A stretch of 64,000 bases of DNA from Maylandia zebra. Its lineage: Eukaryota > Chordata > Actinopteri > Cichliformes > Cichlidae. This document shows, one piece after another, positions 1-41,420 of the stretch. The notes beneath the pieces were generated by a model. That model had not been told where the DNA came from. It saw nothing but the letters and a program-made list of their open reading frames with translations, and did not search any database. The stretch is taken from the NCBI RefSeq assembly GCF_041146795.1, contig NC_135172.1, forward strand, positions 36,813,623-36,877,622, read 5' to 3'. The translations under genes were made by a program, and so were the position numbers. How positions within the stretch are numbered: the first letter of the stretch is position 1; each line of letters begins with the position of its first letter.

Positions 1-430
1 TATATTTACCAGGCTGAACATCTGAATTTTGATGTGTATGAGAATCCCTTAACCTAACCATGTTTCAGCATTTTACATAAGTGTGGTCAGACTCTTTCTC
101 TTTGACAGACTATTTATGATCATAGGTTATTGCATTTGATGTAAACTGTGCCTTGCCTACTCCTAGTTTTAAGTAAACTCTGTCCATGCGAATGCTTTTG
201 AATGCTCTGCTCACTTCAATAATATTTATGATATGGTCAATCATTTCATTGCCATGTGCTTGAGAACTCTGAACCAAATGCACCTCTAAAGCTCAGCCAT
301 GTTGTCCTTCAAACCCCCCAAAAAATCACAGTAAAAATACACTTGTACATAATCTGGTCTTCCATAAAAATTGTGATTTTTTTTAAGTCTTCTCGTGTTA
401 TCTTCCTGAGTTGTCTTCCGCCACCTGTTG
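1..430. other. Upstream flank of cep20, no gene seen
   Basis: AT-rich sequence without a convincing exon, repeat or RNA gene. The only longer open frame has no family resemblance. The last 50 bases before the cep20 start become more GC-rich and probably belong to the promoter. Confidence 0.5.
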
Positions 431-482
431 GGGCGCTATTTTTGGAAACGTTCATGTGGGTTGTATAGGAACACTCGTTGCG
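400..482 (+). promoter_or_regulatory. Probable cep20 core promoter / 5' UTR
   Basis: A short GC-richer patch directly before the start codon at 483, including the words GCCACCTGTTGGGGCGC. No TATA box is evident, as is common for ciliary/centrosomal housekeeping genes. The transcription start is not defined by the sequence alone; location is inferred from proximity to the first coding exon. Confidence 0.35.
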
Positions 483-2208
483 ATGGCGACCATCACTGAA
501 CTGAAGTGCGGTAAGAGCTCACTGCCATTAGCATAATTCATTATTTTGTTTCCTAACTAGTATCCTAATACGATCTCAGATCAACCCACATAATTGTAGA
601 TGTTATTTTACAAGCTAGCGAAAAGCTACGAACACTGGCAAACTATAAAACACAGAAACATCCTTACCAGCCTCCATTCAAAAGTTTAATAAGTCAGCTA
701 CCTAAATGGCAGTGGTTTTAGGGATATTTTAAGGATGAATCAACCCATTGCCGCCTTTATTGTTAACACCTATAATTCGATTCGGCATAGCTAAACACGT
801 AATATACTTTATTCGATCTATATTTTTTCAGGAAATTTTCGCTGCTCGCCAGCGCTAACAGCTGCTAGCCAGCTAGTTCAGAGTTAGGCTAGTTAGCATA
901 GGGGGAGGACATGTAATAAACATTTTCATAAAAATAAGAACAGATTAATGGTTGAGAATTACTACGATTTAAAGAGTGTGTTGTGAAGATATTGACATGA
1001 ATATGAGTTGTTATCGAAGCGGTCTATAGCTTTAAAAATACCAAGAATATGTTAAATTGGTAAATTTCTGTACGGTGTACGTCGTACAAAAACATCCCGC
1101 TTTCATTCGTTAGCTAAATTTACTGACCAAACAGATTCGTTGTACCCATAGGGGTTGTTTAGTTTTCCAATCTATTATCCTTTTTTTTTTTTTGCTGTGT
1201 TAAAAATGTGAATATTTTAGCTTTGAGGGAAACGCTGGAGTCTCGCGGTGTGCTGGGCCAGCTGAAGGCTCGCATCCGGGCGGAGGTGTTCAGCGCCCTG
1301 GATGACCAGCGTGAACCGCGACCTCCCCTGTCCCACGAAAACCTGATCATCAACGAGCTCATCAGGGAGTACTTGGAGTTCAACAAGTACAGATACACAG
1401 CGTCTGTGCTGACTGCAGGTGGGTGAGGTCCAAAAAAGTGCAAGCTCAACATTTTTTAATTTTATTTTTTTTTACAAACTTTAAGAACTGTAACTACTAT
1501 TATTATGATTATGATTTATTACCTACGACCATTCAACTGCTTGTCAACACAAATGTATAATCAGCCAATCACATGGTAGCAACTCAGTGGACTCAACTAT
1601 GTAGACTTGGTCAAGACAGTGGCTGTCATAACCAGCAACTATTGTTGAGAAAAGTGAATATTTTTTAGCACTGTTTGTTTTCTCAGAGTCGGGCCAACCC
1701 GAAGTTCCTTTGGACAGACAGTTCCTGGCGAATGAGCTGAAAGTCACTGAGGATCCAAGCTCCAAGTCAGTGTAAGTGTAGAAAGCAGGATTTAAGAAAT
1801 ACCAGTACATTCTGCTACTGAACATAATGTTCAAAAATTAGCTGAACTCTTTGGGGAATGTTCAGAGTGGGCGTAACAATTTGACAGTGTCCCCATGAAT
1901 CCTCATCATAGTTGTGCACTGGCTTGATGACTTGGGAATTTATTCTAATTTAAAAAGAAATAAAATAAATTAGCACTTATCTCCATGTACCGCCAGTAAA
2001 AACTGAAAGGCGTACAATTTAAAATAATTACTATCAGTCACCTATTTTCCTTCTCTAATGAAAACTTAATTACAATTCTTTTGTTTTTTTATTTTGCAGA
2101 CCTCTTCTATATGGCTTAGTGTCCCACTTTGTGAACAGCAGTAATAAGGGAGGGAAGGTGTTTCTGCGAGGCGCTGCTGCCATTAACACTCCTGGAACTG
2201 ATGCCTAA
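483..2208 (+). CDS. cep20: Centrosomal protein 20 (FOPNL/FOR20), complete
   Basis: Four coding exons, 483-510, 1221-1418, 1687-1771 and 2100-2208, join in frame to 139 residues ending in TAA. Every junction is GT-AG. The protein starts MATITELK and carries the TOF/LisH-type dimerisation region of the FOP family at about residues 45-80 (SHENLIINELIREYLEFNKY), followed by GQPEVPLDRQFLANEL and PLLYGLVSHF. Family knowledge: CEP20 sits at centriolar satellites, centrosomes and basal bodies and supports cilium formation. Human CEP20 is 174 residues; this one is shorter because the low-conservation C-terminus ends soon after the LLYG-HF segment. The ATG at 483 matches the family start. The next gene on this strand is myh11, the same neighbour as in mammals. 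Confidence 0.93.
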
Positions 2209-2551
2209 AGTTTGATGATACAGCAGTGACTTACTATGTTGTATCTCGCCTCTGTCCTTGTAGTTATTCAGCCTTTACAGCGTAAAGTCTGTAAGGTCTT
2301 GTTAGCGCAGTAATCTTTGTGTCTTTGTTATAAATTGCCAAATGTTCTTTGTGGCCTTTTTTACATTTTGAATTTATTATCAGACTTAAACACTTTATTT
2401 ATATTAGTCACAGTGTAATCCTAATAATTAATAATCCTAATTGTTTTTGTCATAGTTGAGTTAAAGGATTGAGATTACATTTGTGATGTATTTGGTGTTT
2501 CATTTTGTAAATATGTGATATTTTTTGACTGATTTTTAACAGTGTAAAAAT

Positions 2552-2557
2552 AATAAA
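2552..2557 (+). terminator. Polyadenylation signal of cep20
   Basis: An AATAAA hexamer 344 bases after the cep20 stop codon, followed by T-rich sequence. It is the first canonical signal downstream and gives a plausible short 3' UTR. Confidence 0.6.
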
Positions 2558-5094
2558 ATCTTTATTTTTATTCACCAACTGCAATTGCTGATCTCATTCT
2601 CCACCATATGGTGGCAGTGTCACCACAGACAAAACTGAAGTCTGCTTTTTTCATAGGATTAAACAACTTTCCTATTTTTTCAGTCTTATGCAGCCAATCA
2701 TTTCTAACATGCAGACCAACAGTACTGGGTTTGACTTGTTGGTTGGTCTGGTTCACTGGGGCCTCCCTGTGCTCGCATGTGTCCTACCCAGCATACACAC
2801 CACATCTCACACTCTGATAGCTACGATAGAATCCGGCCTCACTGCATCCCCGAATTAGATAAACAGCTAAGGAGATGAATGGATGGACATGTTACACTGT
2901 AACAGGTCCTAAAAGACCTTACAACATTGAAAATATTGAGAGCAGGACCTTGAGCATAAAAGTTGCAAATATAGCAGAGACCACAGCAAGTGCACTTTAA
3001 TTAAGCTGCATGCATTAAACAGGCCTCTGAGGCGATCATACAGCTTGTACATTGATATGAAATGTTGCAGGCTTTTCCAAATTTACAAGACTTATTCATT
3101 GTGAATGCAAGCACTTTCTCTTTTACAGTTTTCATCATAGGGTGATTAAAGTAGCTGCTCCTCAACATTGACCAAAATAACACTTTCCTGTGATTGTTTT
3201 AGTGGTCATTGTATTGTGTGAAACTAAACCCACCCATGATCCAAAGCTGTGCCCTTCAGTTGCTTATATAAATGAACCTAAACTAAGGTATAATGCATCT
3301 TCCAGACTTTATTCTGTAGCTTCTCTCTTTCATGTTTACTTCTTTTTCTCATTTGCTTGCTGCAGCTTAAGAGAAAAGGCAATGAGGTCCTTCTTACCTT
3401 GATAATTTTATTTTATCTGACCCCAAAGACCACAAAACAACAACAGTAAATCAACAAAACTTAATTATATCTATGTGTATACTGTGTGTAGCCCAGATCC
3501 CACGCTAATTATGCACTGCGTCGAGCTTTTCACATAGTTTCTCACCGTTTTAAGGAACTTGACATTTTTATCTCAAACTTAAAGCCCTAAGTTTCTGGAA
3601 GTGATTATCTACTGAGGCAGCCTTTTATTTCTTATCCTGATTACTGATGTTGGGCACTTAGTTGCACTGTTTAAACCATTTGTAACCTGCTCTACGTCTA
3701 AGTTATTTTTAGGTTATACACATTTGTTTCTGCTCATCATAGGTCTCAGATTCATCCACTGAAACAGTGAAGTGATAATACTGAGCACATGGTGTATTAT
3801 CTTGAATTTGGCCACAAAATGATTGATGTACCTTTAGTGCAGCTTGTTGAAGAGCTTAACTGTCTACGGTGTCCTAATTTATTGTTTCCTAGTATCAAAT
3901 GAAAATAGCGCTATGTCTTTGTTCGTCTGAAAATGTCTGAATTTACATGGTTTTACAAAAACAAACCAGATTTTTCCTTAAAGCTGAGGTACTCAAATAC
4001 CTACTTCACTGACATCTGATATATCCATTCTCTTTAAAATGGCTTTACAAGCTCCTGAAGTTGAACAATGACATGATTGTTCAATTGGCAGCTTGCCCCA
4101 TAATTGGTAGCATTTCTTCTCCACTGTATAAATTAGTTGTATGCAAAACAGGCAGCTGTATAAATAGTGTTAAATGCAGTGATCCTTTGACTGCTGCAGA
4201 CTGAACTGACGTTTGCCTCTGTGCTTAAATTAGAATGCAATTGCATTCCTTGGGGGTCAAACATATCCATAAACATGTTTTCTCTCCAATAGATGACCAT
4301 CTATGGACATGAGGATGAAGAAAAAATACACATGAAACATGCTGTATGTACGAGATCTTAATATGACACCTCGTTTTGTTTTTATTGCTTCGAGGGAATC
4401 CTCCACATGTACGTGCTCAATTGCTTTAGCCATTCTGGCTGGTTTACTATAAACAGTGACCTGTTTGAATTCACTTGCTGCGTGTTAATTCATTTGCTGT
4501 GTGTAAATAAAATACAGATGATTAACATTTGATTTCTAAGTGAAAATCCTGCTTAGGTTTATTTCATTTGGAGTGGGATTTTGCCATCATTCACTCAGAG
4601 GTTTAAATCCATGTTCACTCCCGCTGTCTCCTCCTTAAAGGTGTGTCAGGACAAAGTTTAGAACAGATTAACTTTCAATACAAATAAATAATAATCCTTC
4701 CTTCTACCTTCATCCATTATTATGGCTCTTATTCTGGAAAATGATCCTGTTATACACTGTTTAGTTCAGAGGGAATCCCAAGTCTCTGTGTACTTATTTC
4801 AAAGGCATTAGCCTCAAGCTGCAAATTGTTAATTTCATATTTTATCTCACTAAAAATAACAAGAAAATAACAAGTCTTTCTCTTGTGTGCACTAAACAGA
4901 AGCTATAAACCAGTTGTCTGTCACAGCTAACTGCAGGTAAATAGAGTTAGAGTTTGGAGCCATAGGAGTAACTTTGTTTGAACAACCCTGTTGCTATTGA
5001 ACCATATTTAGTCACTGGAGCTTGGGGTGGTTGCCTGTGCTAGACTTTGAAAGTAACACAGAAAGCTGCAGAGATTCCATACAGACGCCATTCT

Positions 5095-5104
5095 CCTTAT
5101 ATGG
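5095..5104. promoter_or_regulatory. Perfect CArG (SRF-binding) box
   Basis: CCTTATATGG fits CC(A/T)6GG exactly. SRF/myocardin acting on CArG boxes is the established control of smooth-muscle contractile genes including MYH11. It lies 5.5 kb before the myh11 start codon. About 290 bases downstream is TCCTTATAAAGG, a TATA-like and near-CArG word (5388-5400), and at about 5626 the near match CCTTATGAGG. Confidence 0.45.
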
Positions 5105-5495
5105 CACACACTGCAACTTCTCTGTTCAGTGTATCTGTTCCTCTTTCCCTCCTCTTCACTCTTCATCCCTCCCACTGCCTGTCTGTGCTGATTTTTTCAA
5201 CCCATGGTCCTTTTCCACGAATGCCACCCCATCTCCTTGATGTTGGCCAGAGGGAACCTGAAGGCCCTTAATGTTGGTCTTAGGTCTGTCATCAGTTTTT
5301 ACACAAACAGACACACACGAACACAATGCTATGTCTCTGGCGCAGTTATCAACCAGCAGTTTGATTTACCGGGACAAACAGAAAAGTGTCCTTATAAAGG
5401 AAGTTCCATTGGAAAGAAGCTGCACACAGGAGGGATGCAGCAGGACAGGGGAGGAGCTGTTTGCTGTGTGTGTAGCAACAGAAAGATGGGATGTG

Positions 5496-5519
5496 CACAC
5501 ACACACACACACACACACA
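5496..5519. repeat. (CA)n microsatellite
   Basis: About twelve uninterrupted CA units in the cep20-myh11 interval. Overlapping open frames read as His-Thr runs and are artefacts of the repeat. Confidence 0.9.
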
Positions 5520-7189
5520 AAGAAACTCACATTCATTATGCGAATTATGAGTTATGTACTGGTGGGAAACTCTCCAGGGAGGTTACAGTAAAAGGGGATT
5601 CCTATGCAGGGGACAGCTGGTTTTCCTTATGAGGAGTGGGAACGCATTGCATAATCTTTAAACCCTAGAACGTGTAGGAGTGACGCACACAGTTTTATAA
5701 TTATGATTCCTGTTCATTTTTTCCCACTGTTTAGCCTTATTAGATTCAACTCAGAGGTGTGTGGAAATAAATGATACAAAATAAGGAGGTAAAAGCCCAG
5801 ATTGCAATTTGAAATAATATTTTATTAGACTGCAGTTAAATTGTCTAAATTGTAAAGACTTTCTTGATTGCCTTTGAATAAATTCTTTGAAACATGACAC
5901 CTGTAAATTATGTTAAAAAGGTTTTTCTACAGGGAAAGTACATAGAAATACATTTTTATTATATTGAAAATGTACTTCCACAGACAGAAGACAACTCCAT
6001 CCCACACATCCACTCCTACAGCCATTGTAGAATAACACATACATCACCTAACATGCATGTCTTTAAACAGTAGAAACTGGAACACCTGGAAGAAACACAG
6101 ACATTGAGAGAACATACAAACTGATAACAACAGTTAATTATGATTCAAGGCGCCCAATAAACGCTTGGCTTGATTAGTGCTGAATTACTAAATATTTTTG
6201 AACCAGCTCTTTCCAAAGAAATTAGTTAAGACAGCAAGTGATAGCATGTTTTTAAGATTAGACTCAAATTGAACCAATTATTCGGCTTCTGTGTTTATTG
6301 TGGGTCCAGCTTTTATGATTCAATTAATGGAAACAACAAATCAAGTCATGAAATGTTCCTAAAATCTGTCATGATGCATAAAGAATAAACACATAAATTC
6401 AAGTTGAGCCATGCTGTTTACCTACAAACACACATTTGGCTTGTCCATCTACAAGAATGTAAAGTAATTGAACTAATTCTTTGGACAGGAGAGAGAGGAG
6501 AGGATGTTCCCTTTGGTAAGGTTATACTATTACACGTTTTCTTTTATATTTTTTAATATAAACTGCAGTTACTTTTAAAATATCAAGGTTTAGTTATCTA
6601 GTTTTATACAAATGATCTCATTTTAATTAATAAAAAACAAGTTATTATTTAATTTAACACAGTATCACTGACACTAAAATATCTAGTGTGTGAGAATTTG
6701 AGTTAATCGGTCTATTAATCTGAATAATGTGCTTATGGTAGACTCATAACCAAGACGTAGAATGAACCTTGCTGTGTTACATAGGCTTGATTATTTTTCG
6801 GGGTATTTTAATGTAGTTTGGCTCATGATGTAGTTAATTTTAACGAGAAGTTCTATATCAATTTGGATCATTTTATTTATAAAATATGTCACATGTATAA
6901 ACGTGTTGCACATTAAAATCTAAAAAAAAAAGGTCTTGTAACATAAATGTTGTGGATTTAGATGTACTGGATTTGTTAGCTGCAGTAAATTTCAAGATAT
7001 TAAAAAAAACTGATGAAACTGTATTACACGCCAATTTATTTTACAGCCATAACCTGACCTCACAGCCCGTGTGTGCGCTAGTCTTACACACAAACATGAT
7101 GTCTTTGTGCTGGAACAGTAAGCATGGAGATTAGGGAGTTATGGTGTTTTCCATTTTACTGTTGACTGTTATATATGACCTTTTAATCC

Positions 7190-7537
7190 TCTGCTTCTCT
7201 GTCAGCAGCACCCTCCACTCCATTCAGCGCCTTTTCATTCATCTTACATCCCTGTGACTCCTCGAACCTGCTGGTGTCCGCAGTGCGCATGTCCGTTGCC
7301 TCCGCAGCCCCGCTGACAGATGTAGACTGCAACTGGACGATGCTGCAGCTGGAGGAGGAGGGTCCCCTCGTACAGCTCCACCTTCGCGCAACAGTCCGCA
7401 GTTTAAATAGTAAGGCTTTGAAATTGACGAGGGTCATTTGGACTGTTCGCTTTTGGAGTACCTCGTCAACGCCGGCTTCTCCAAACTCCAACTTTCCAAA
7501 GCCAAAGCTCCCCTGAACACCCGTTTCTTCACATTAT
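7190..7537 (+). promoter_or_regulatory. Candidate non-coding first exon / promoter of myh11
   Basis: A GC- and CpG-richer island of about 350 bases in AT-rich surroundings, ending in a consensus donor (ATTAT|GTAAGTAT at 7538). Vertebrate MYH11 has an untranslated exon 1 far upstream of the exon with the ATG. The myh11 ATG exon here has an acceptor at 10607-10608 (GACAG), so an upstream exon must exist. This island is the best candidate I see. Both strands are open for 70-100 codons but neither resembles a known protein. An alternative is an exon of an unrelated transcript. Confidence 0.35.
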
Positions 7538-8051
7538 GTAAGTATAACCTTTAGTGGAAGCGTGCAGCGGCGGTCATGAAGTGCACCTGTCAATCGGCAT
7601 CCCCTCATAACTTTAAATGCGTTTAAGGAAGAGGGAGTCTGCGTGTTTTCCTGTAGATAATGGCGGTTGCAGAGCTTTATTGTGAACTTTGTAGCTACTA
7701 TGAAAAATTATTTTAAAAATATGCTTTAATTAATGTTTTATGGTAGCCTAGCATATGAGTTTTATTCATAACTTCTTCTGACAGTTAAAAGCAATGACAT
7801 AGTTTACGTATCTGGGCGTCAGCTCATTATGTAATTATACATCTCCTGTATGCAAACACTTATTTGTGCATTAGATAAAGTGCAACAGACGACGTAGTAT
7901 TATTGTTAAGTTAATCAACTACAGTTAATACTGTAAAAAAAATACATATATTAAAAAAAAAACTGTAAAAAGTATTCGCGATCATAAGGAAAAGGGGAAA
8001 GGTCTGTCTATCTAAGAACCACATCCCACTGACCACTGAGTTTCCTGTTTT

Positions 8052-8061
8052 CCAAATATGG
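8052..8061. promoter_or_regulatory. Perfect CArG box, putative myh11 intron 1
   Basis: CCAAATATGG matches CC(A/T)6GG. If the first exon ends at 7537, the site lies 0.5 kb into intron 1. Mammalian MYH11 also depends on an intronic CArG element, so the position is plausible; the sequence alone cannot show binding. Confidence 0.45.
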
Positions 8062-8194
8062 TTGTATTGGGCTGCATGTATATCCAGTATGTTTTCCCTG
8101 AAGATGCAGATAGCACAGACTCGTGACAATTTTCACATACAGCTAACTAATCTTGTCATGATTGATTTGGAGGAGTGATGGACTGATTTTTATA

Positions 8195-8370
8195 TAACAC
8201 TCTTCTGCTCTCCTGAGGCACTCAAAGCGCTTTATACATGCCTCATTCACAAATTCATACAAGCCTTTTTTCTATGATTAAGCGCTTTCTGTCTAACATT
8301 AACACACATTCATAGCAACTTGGGGCTAGTATCCTGCCCAAGGATATTTGGCATGCAGACGTAGTCTCCC
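8195..8370 (-). mobile_element. tRNA-SINE 3' fragment
   Basis: Reverse-strand copy of the body and tail of the SINE at 18178. Shared words are CAAAGCGCTTTATA (tail) and CCCAAGGATATTTGGCATGCAG (body), in the same order. The tRNA-like head is missing. Divergent and old. Confidence 0.7.
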
Positions 8371-9855
8371 TTCTGTTTTATTTCAAGGGCTTTCACTGTC
8401 ATAACCACACAAGCTAATGGACAGTCTAATAACTGAGTATTTCAACTCAATTATATATATGTAAAACTTGGATGCAGCTTTAAACAGATTAATTTTGCCA
8501 CAGCATCACAGGTTTCTGGATGAACAGTTAAAGGAACAGTTTGGCAAGCACTGGGATATTCCTGGTCAGAAAATAAGAGGAAACACTTCCTGGAACAAGT
8601 CAAGTGTATATTTTAATAAATTCAATTAAACTATTTTCATGTTTTAATAGCAAACATTGAGCAAAGGCCTGGAAAACCTGATGCATCTGAGTTTATTGAT
8701 AAAAGGATAACAGGAAGAAGAGAGAAAAGTTGTAAAATTGTCAGCCACTCGGTCAGCCACAAATAGAAAGGTCACTTAGTCTCCTGAGTGATATTTCCAC
8801 TTGTTTATTATTTTTGATAGAGACTCTGGAATAATGATCCAGTTTATTGGTCTCATCACAAGTTTTATTTTTAGCCTTGGTGTGATATTTTTGACAAACT
8901 AGAACCGAGACAATACTGATTTGGTTTGATGATTACACAGGAGAGAGTTTAATATTATATTTAGTGGTTAAAGTTATGACAGATCAATAATACTGGATTA
9001 TGTGTAGTTTAGTCTCATGGCGAATAAAGATGCCAGAGATGACAAACCATCGTCGTGACTGTGAGACTTTTCCCTCTGAACCCTGTTCTGTCTTCAAGAT
9101 ACACTTACTGAGCACCAAACTGTATCAACACCACAGAAAGTGAGAGTGGACTCCACAACTATTAACCATTAACTCAAGTTGGTGAGAAAGGTTAAAGAGA
9201 GTGAGGAGGAGCAACTTGATTGGCTGCACACACTTAAGTATACGGGGAGTGTCAGGAAAAGTTTGTTTACATTTATCTGCAGAAAATCACCAGATCATCA
9301 GAGGGTTCCTTCCTTGTTTTCTCAGACGTGTGCTTGACTTACTGCTTTCATCCACTGACATATAGACAGTGTTTGCTTCTGCTTCAAGCTAATACTTTTA
9401 CAGTATATTTTATAGTTTGTTTGTGACTTAGTTTGTCTAAGACCAGGATTTCATATATAAGCTATCTTAGGTTAGAAAGTAAAACATTTTTTCCACTTAA
9501 AAACTTGCAAACTTGTTTCATTTTATCCATCACATTATGGTTTTATAGTTATGTAACAGTCCCTAAATTAGATCTAATGGGTTCCGTTTTTTTAATAACA
9601 CTTGAAAAGAATTAAGTGCATGTACATTTACTCTACATATTTCTGTTAGCATTTCACATAAGCTCGGGAATGCTCCTTTTCAGACATGACTGAGTCCCAG
9701 GCACTTGTTCATGATTTAACCAGTGCATTTAAAAATGAATGCTACTATGGCCCCGTGTGAAGCACGATTGTTAAAGCTCCGGGCCCCCCTCAGGCTCTCT
9801 GCCTTACTGTTATCATTTTGGAGTAAACGACAAGGCCGGCAAGAGACATACTATT

Positions 9856-9945
9856 CCCTATATGGGCTTTGTTTGGGAGTTCACTTGCCTTGCTGTTTAG
9901 GTCTGCAGAAAAGAGCCCTGCTCCAGAGAAGGGGTCCATATATGG
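9856..9945. promoter_or_regulatory. Paired CArG boxes 0.7 kb upstream of the myh11 ATG exon
   Basis: CCCTATATGG at 9856-9865 (one mismatch to CC(A/T)6GG, and to my knowledge the same word as a functional ACTA2 promoter CArG box) and a perfect CCATATATGG at 9936-9945. Their starts are 80 bases apart, about eight helical turns. Paired CArG elements are typical of smooth-muscle promoters and enhancers. This may be an intron 1 enhancer, or an alternative promoter if transcription starts near 10000. Confidence 0.5.
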
Positions 9946-9985
9946 TCATCACAGCACGAGACTGAAGCCTCAAGCAGGAGACAGA

Positions 9986-10020
9986 GAGAGAGTAAGAGAG
10001 AGCAGGAGAGAGAGAGAGAT
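9986..10020. repeat. GA-rich low-complexity tract
   Basis: Imperfect run of AGAGAG units just after the paired CArG boxes. A similar weaker GA-rich patch is at 10245-10285. Confidence 0.6.
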
Positions 10021-10631
10021 GCAGAGTGAAAGACCGGAAAAAATGGATGTTGACAATTAAGCACTGACTTGACTGAGTATAAGTAAATGCCAGCAAGTAT
10101 TAATGGTTTAGAGTTATTTGAGATAGAGCTGTTGACAAAACGTAGCGGTCTTTGTTGCTGAGTTAATTAAAATCAATTTCCCAGCCTCAGTCATTGGATC
10201 TACAGTAGGGAGGGGAATTGTTTGAGCTCTTCCCTTGTGGTGTGTGAGAGAGACAGGGAGAGAGTGCAGGGTCGAGAGGGGGGTGGAGGTCTGTGAGAAT
10301 GGCTGCACTCTGGAACTCCCCGATAGATGAAGCATATTAACTCTTTGGGTTAAGACCACAAGCAAGGAGGCAAATTTATAGCATGTCTCCCACTAGGACT
10401 TACTCATTACTTGACACAGGGTTTTGCTATCTATAGGCCCAATCAGGTACTTCCAGTACCTGCAAGTGATTATTGTCTCTTACTGACTGCTGCTACTGAC
10501 TTTCCGTTGCCTCTTTTCTCCCTTACTTGCATTCTTTCTGTCATCCATCTTTGTTTTACTTACTGCTCCCTCTTTTCTAACATTCAGTTAATTTTTTGTC
10601 ATCGACAGCTGGCCCTTCACCTTAAGCCAAG

Positions 10632-40597
<29,966 letters not shown>

Positions 40598-41420
40598 GGG
40601 ACTTTTTAAAAAACCATATATGAGAAATACTGTTCAGGGCAAAGCCTGCCACTTAAAACAAAGAAAAAGCCTATTATGCTATCTATCTGTCCTCTTGTTT
40701 CAGAGCACCTTTTCTTGACACAAAAACAATCAGGACATGATTTCAACTTAGTGGGGTCGTCTAGTGGTTATGCTTTTGTGTGATTTGCTGTTTTTTTTTT
40801 CCCTTTTCTATTTTCACTGTTTTGTTTTTTTTTACTGCACTGACACAAACATAGGAGCCTCTAATTAACACCCACTTAGTACTTAAAGCAGTGACAAAGT
40901 GTAAATCTACAGATGTAGAACTATTATCAGTTACCGTCGTCCTGTTGCCTGTGACTGCTGTTATTGTTCCAGAGCACCACTCTAGGGTTTCAGATTGGAT
41001 GCATAGACAGATATTTCAATCCCCAGTCTGCTTCTAGTCAGCAGTGTTGTTTATTACCCCCCACCAAGGAAAAACATTTTTAGCTTCCGTCATATTATTT
41101 GTGCCTCTCATGTGTCCAAACCTGTTTAGAGACGCGGTTTATGAAATGTTTGAGGTCAGACAAGGTTTTCGGTTACTGTTAACCAGAAAACTGAGTCACA
41201 TATCAACATGGAGCACTAAGCAACGCTCAGATCTTCTTTCAGTAGCTTTCCTTTCTCCAGATTTACTGTACTTAGAAACAAAAAGTCCCTGATCACCCTA
41301 AACTAAGTCAATCTCATTTTATAATTTTCTTTGTATTCAACAAATGTTTACATGGCACTTTTTGTATCCATTACCTGTTGAACCACCTGCACAAGAAATA
41401 AAGAAAAAAAAATAGTTTGA
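40598..41420 (+). other. myh11: myh11 3' UTR with poly(A) signal
   Basis: AT-rich sequence following the stop codon. AATAAA at 41397-41402, followed by an A-run, is the first canonical signal and gives a 3' UTR of about 0.8 kb. Confidence 0.65.

Larger units (their letters stand above)
2575..7180. other. Intergenic region between cep20 and myh11
   Basis: AT-rich DNA with no coding exon that I can support; open frames here have no family resemblance. It contains a perfect CArG box (5095-5104), a TATAAA-containing patch (about 5388-5400) and a CA microsatellite (5496-5519), listed separately. Part of it may be upstream control DNA of myh11. Confidence 0.5.

Noticed and set aside
420-440. CTCF-like word before cep20
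   Set aside because: Only the GGGGCGC half fits the consensus; the other half does not.
5204-5632. 142-codon forward frame upstream of myh11
   Set aside because: It includes the CA microsatellite, overlaps another frame, and has no domain or splice context.
7183-7491. 102-codon reverse frame over the GC-rich island
   Set aside because: No family resemblance; the opposite strand ends in a strong donor compatible with a non-coding exon.
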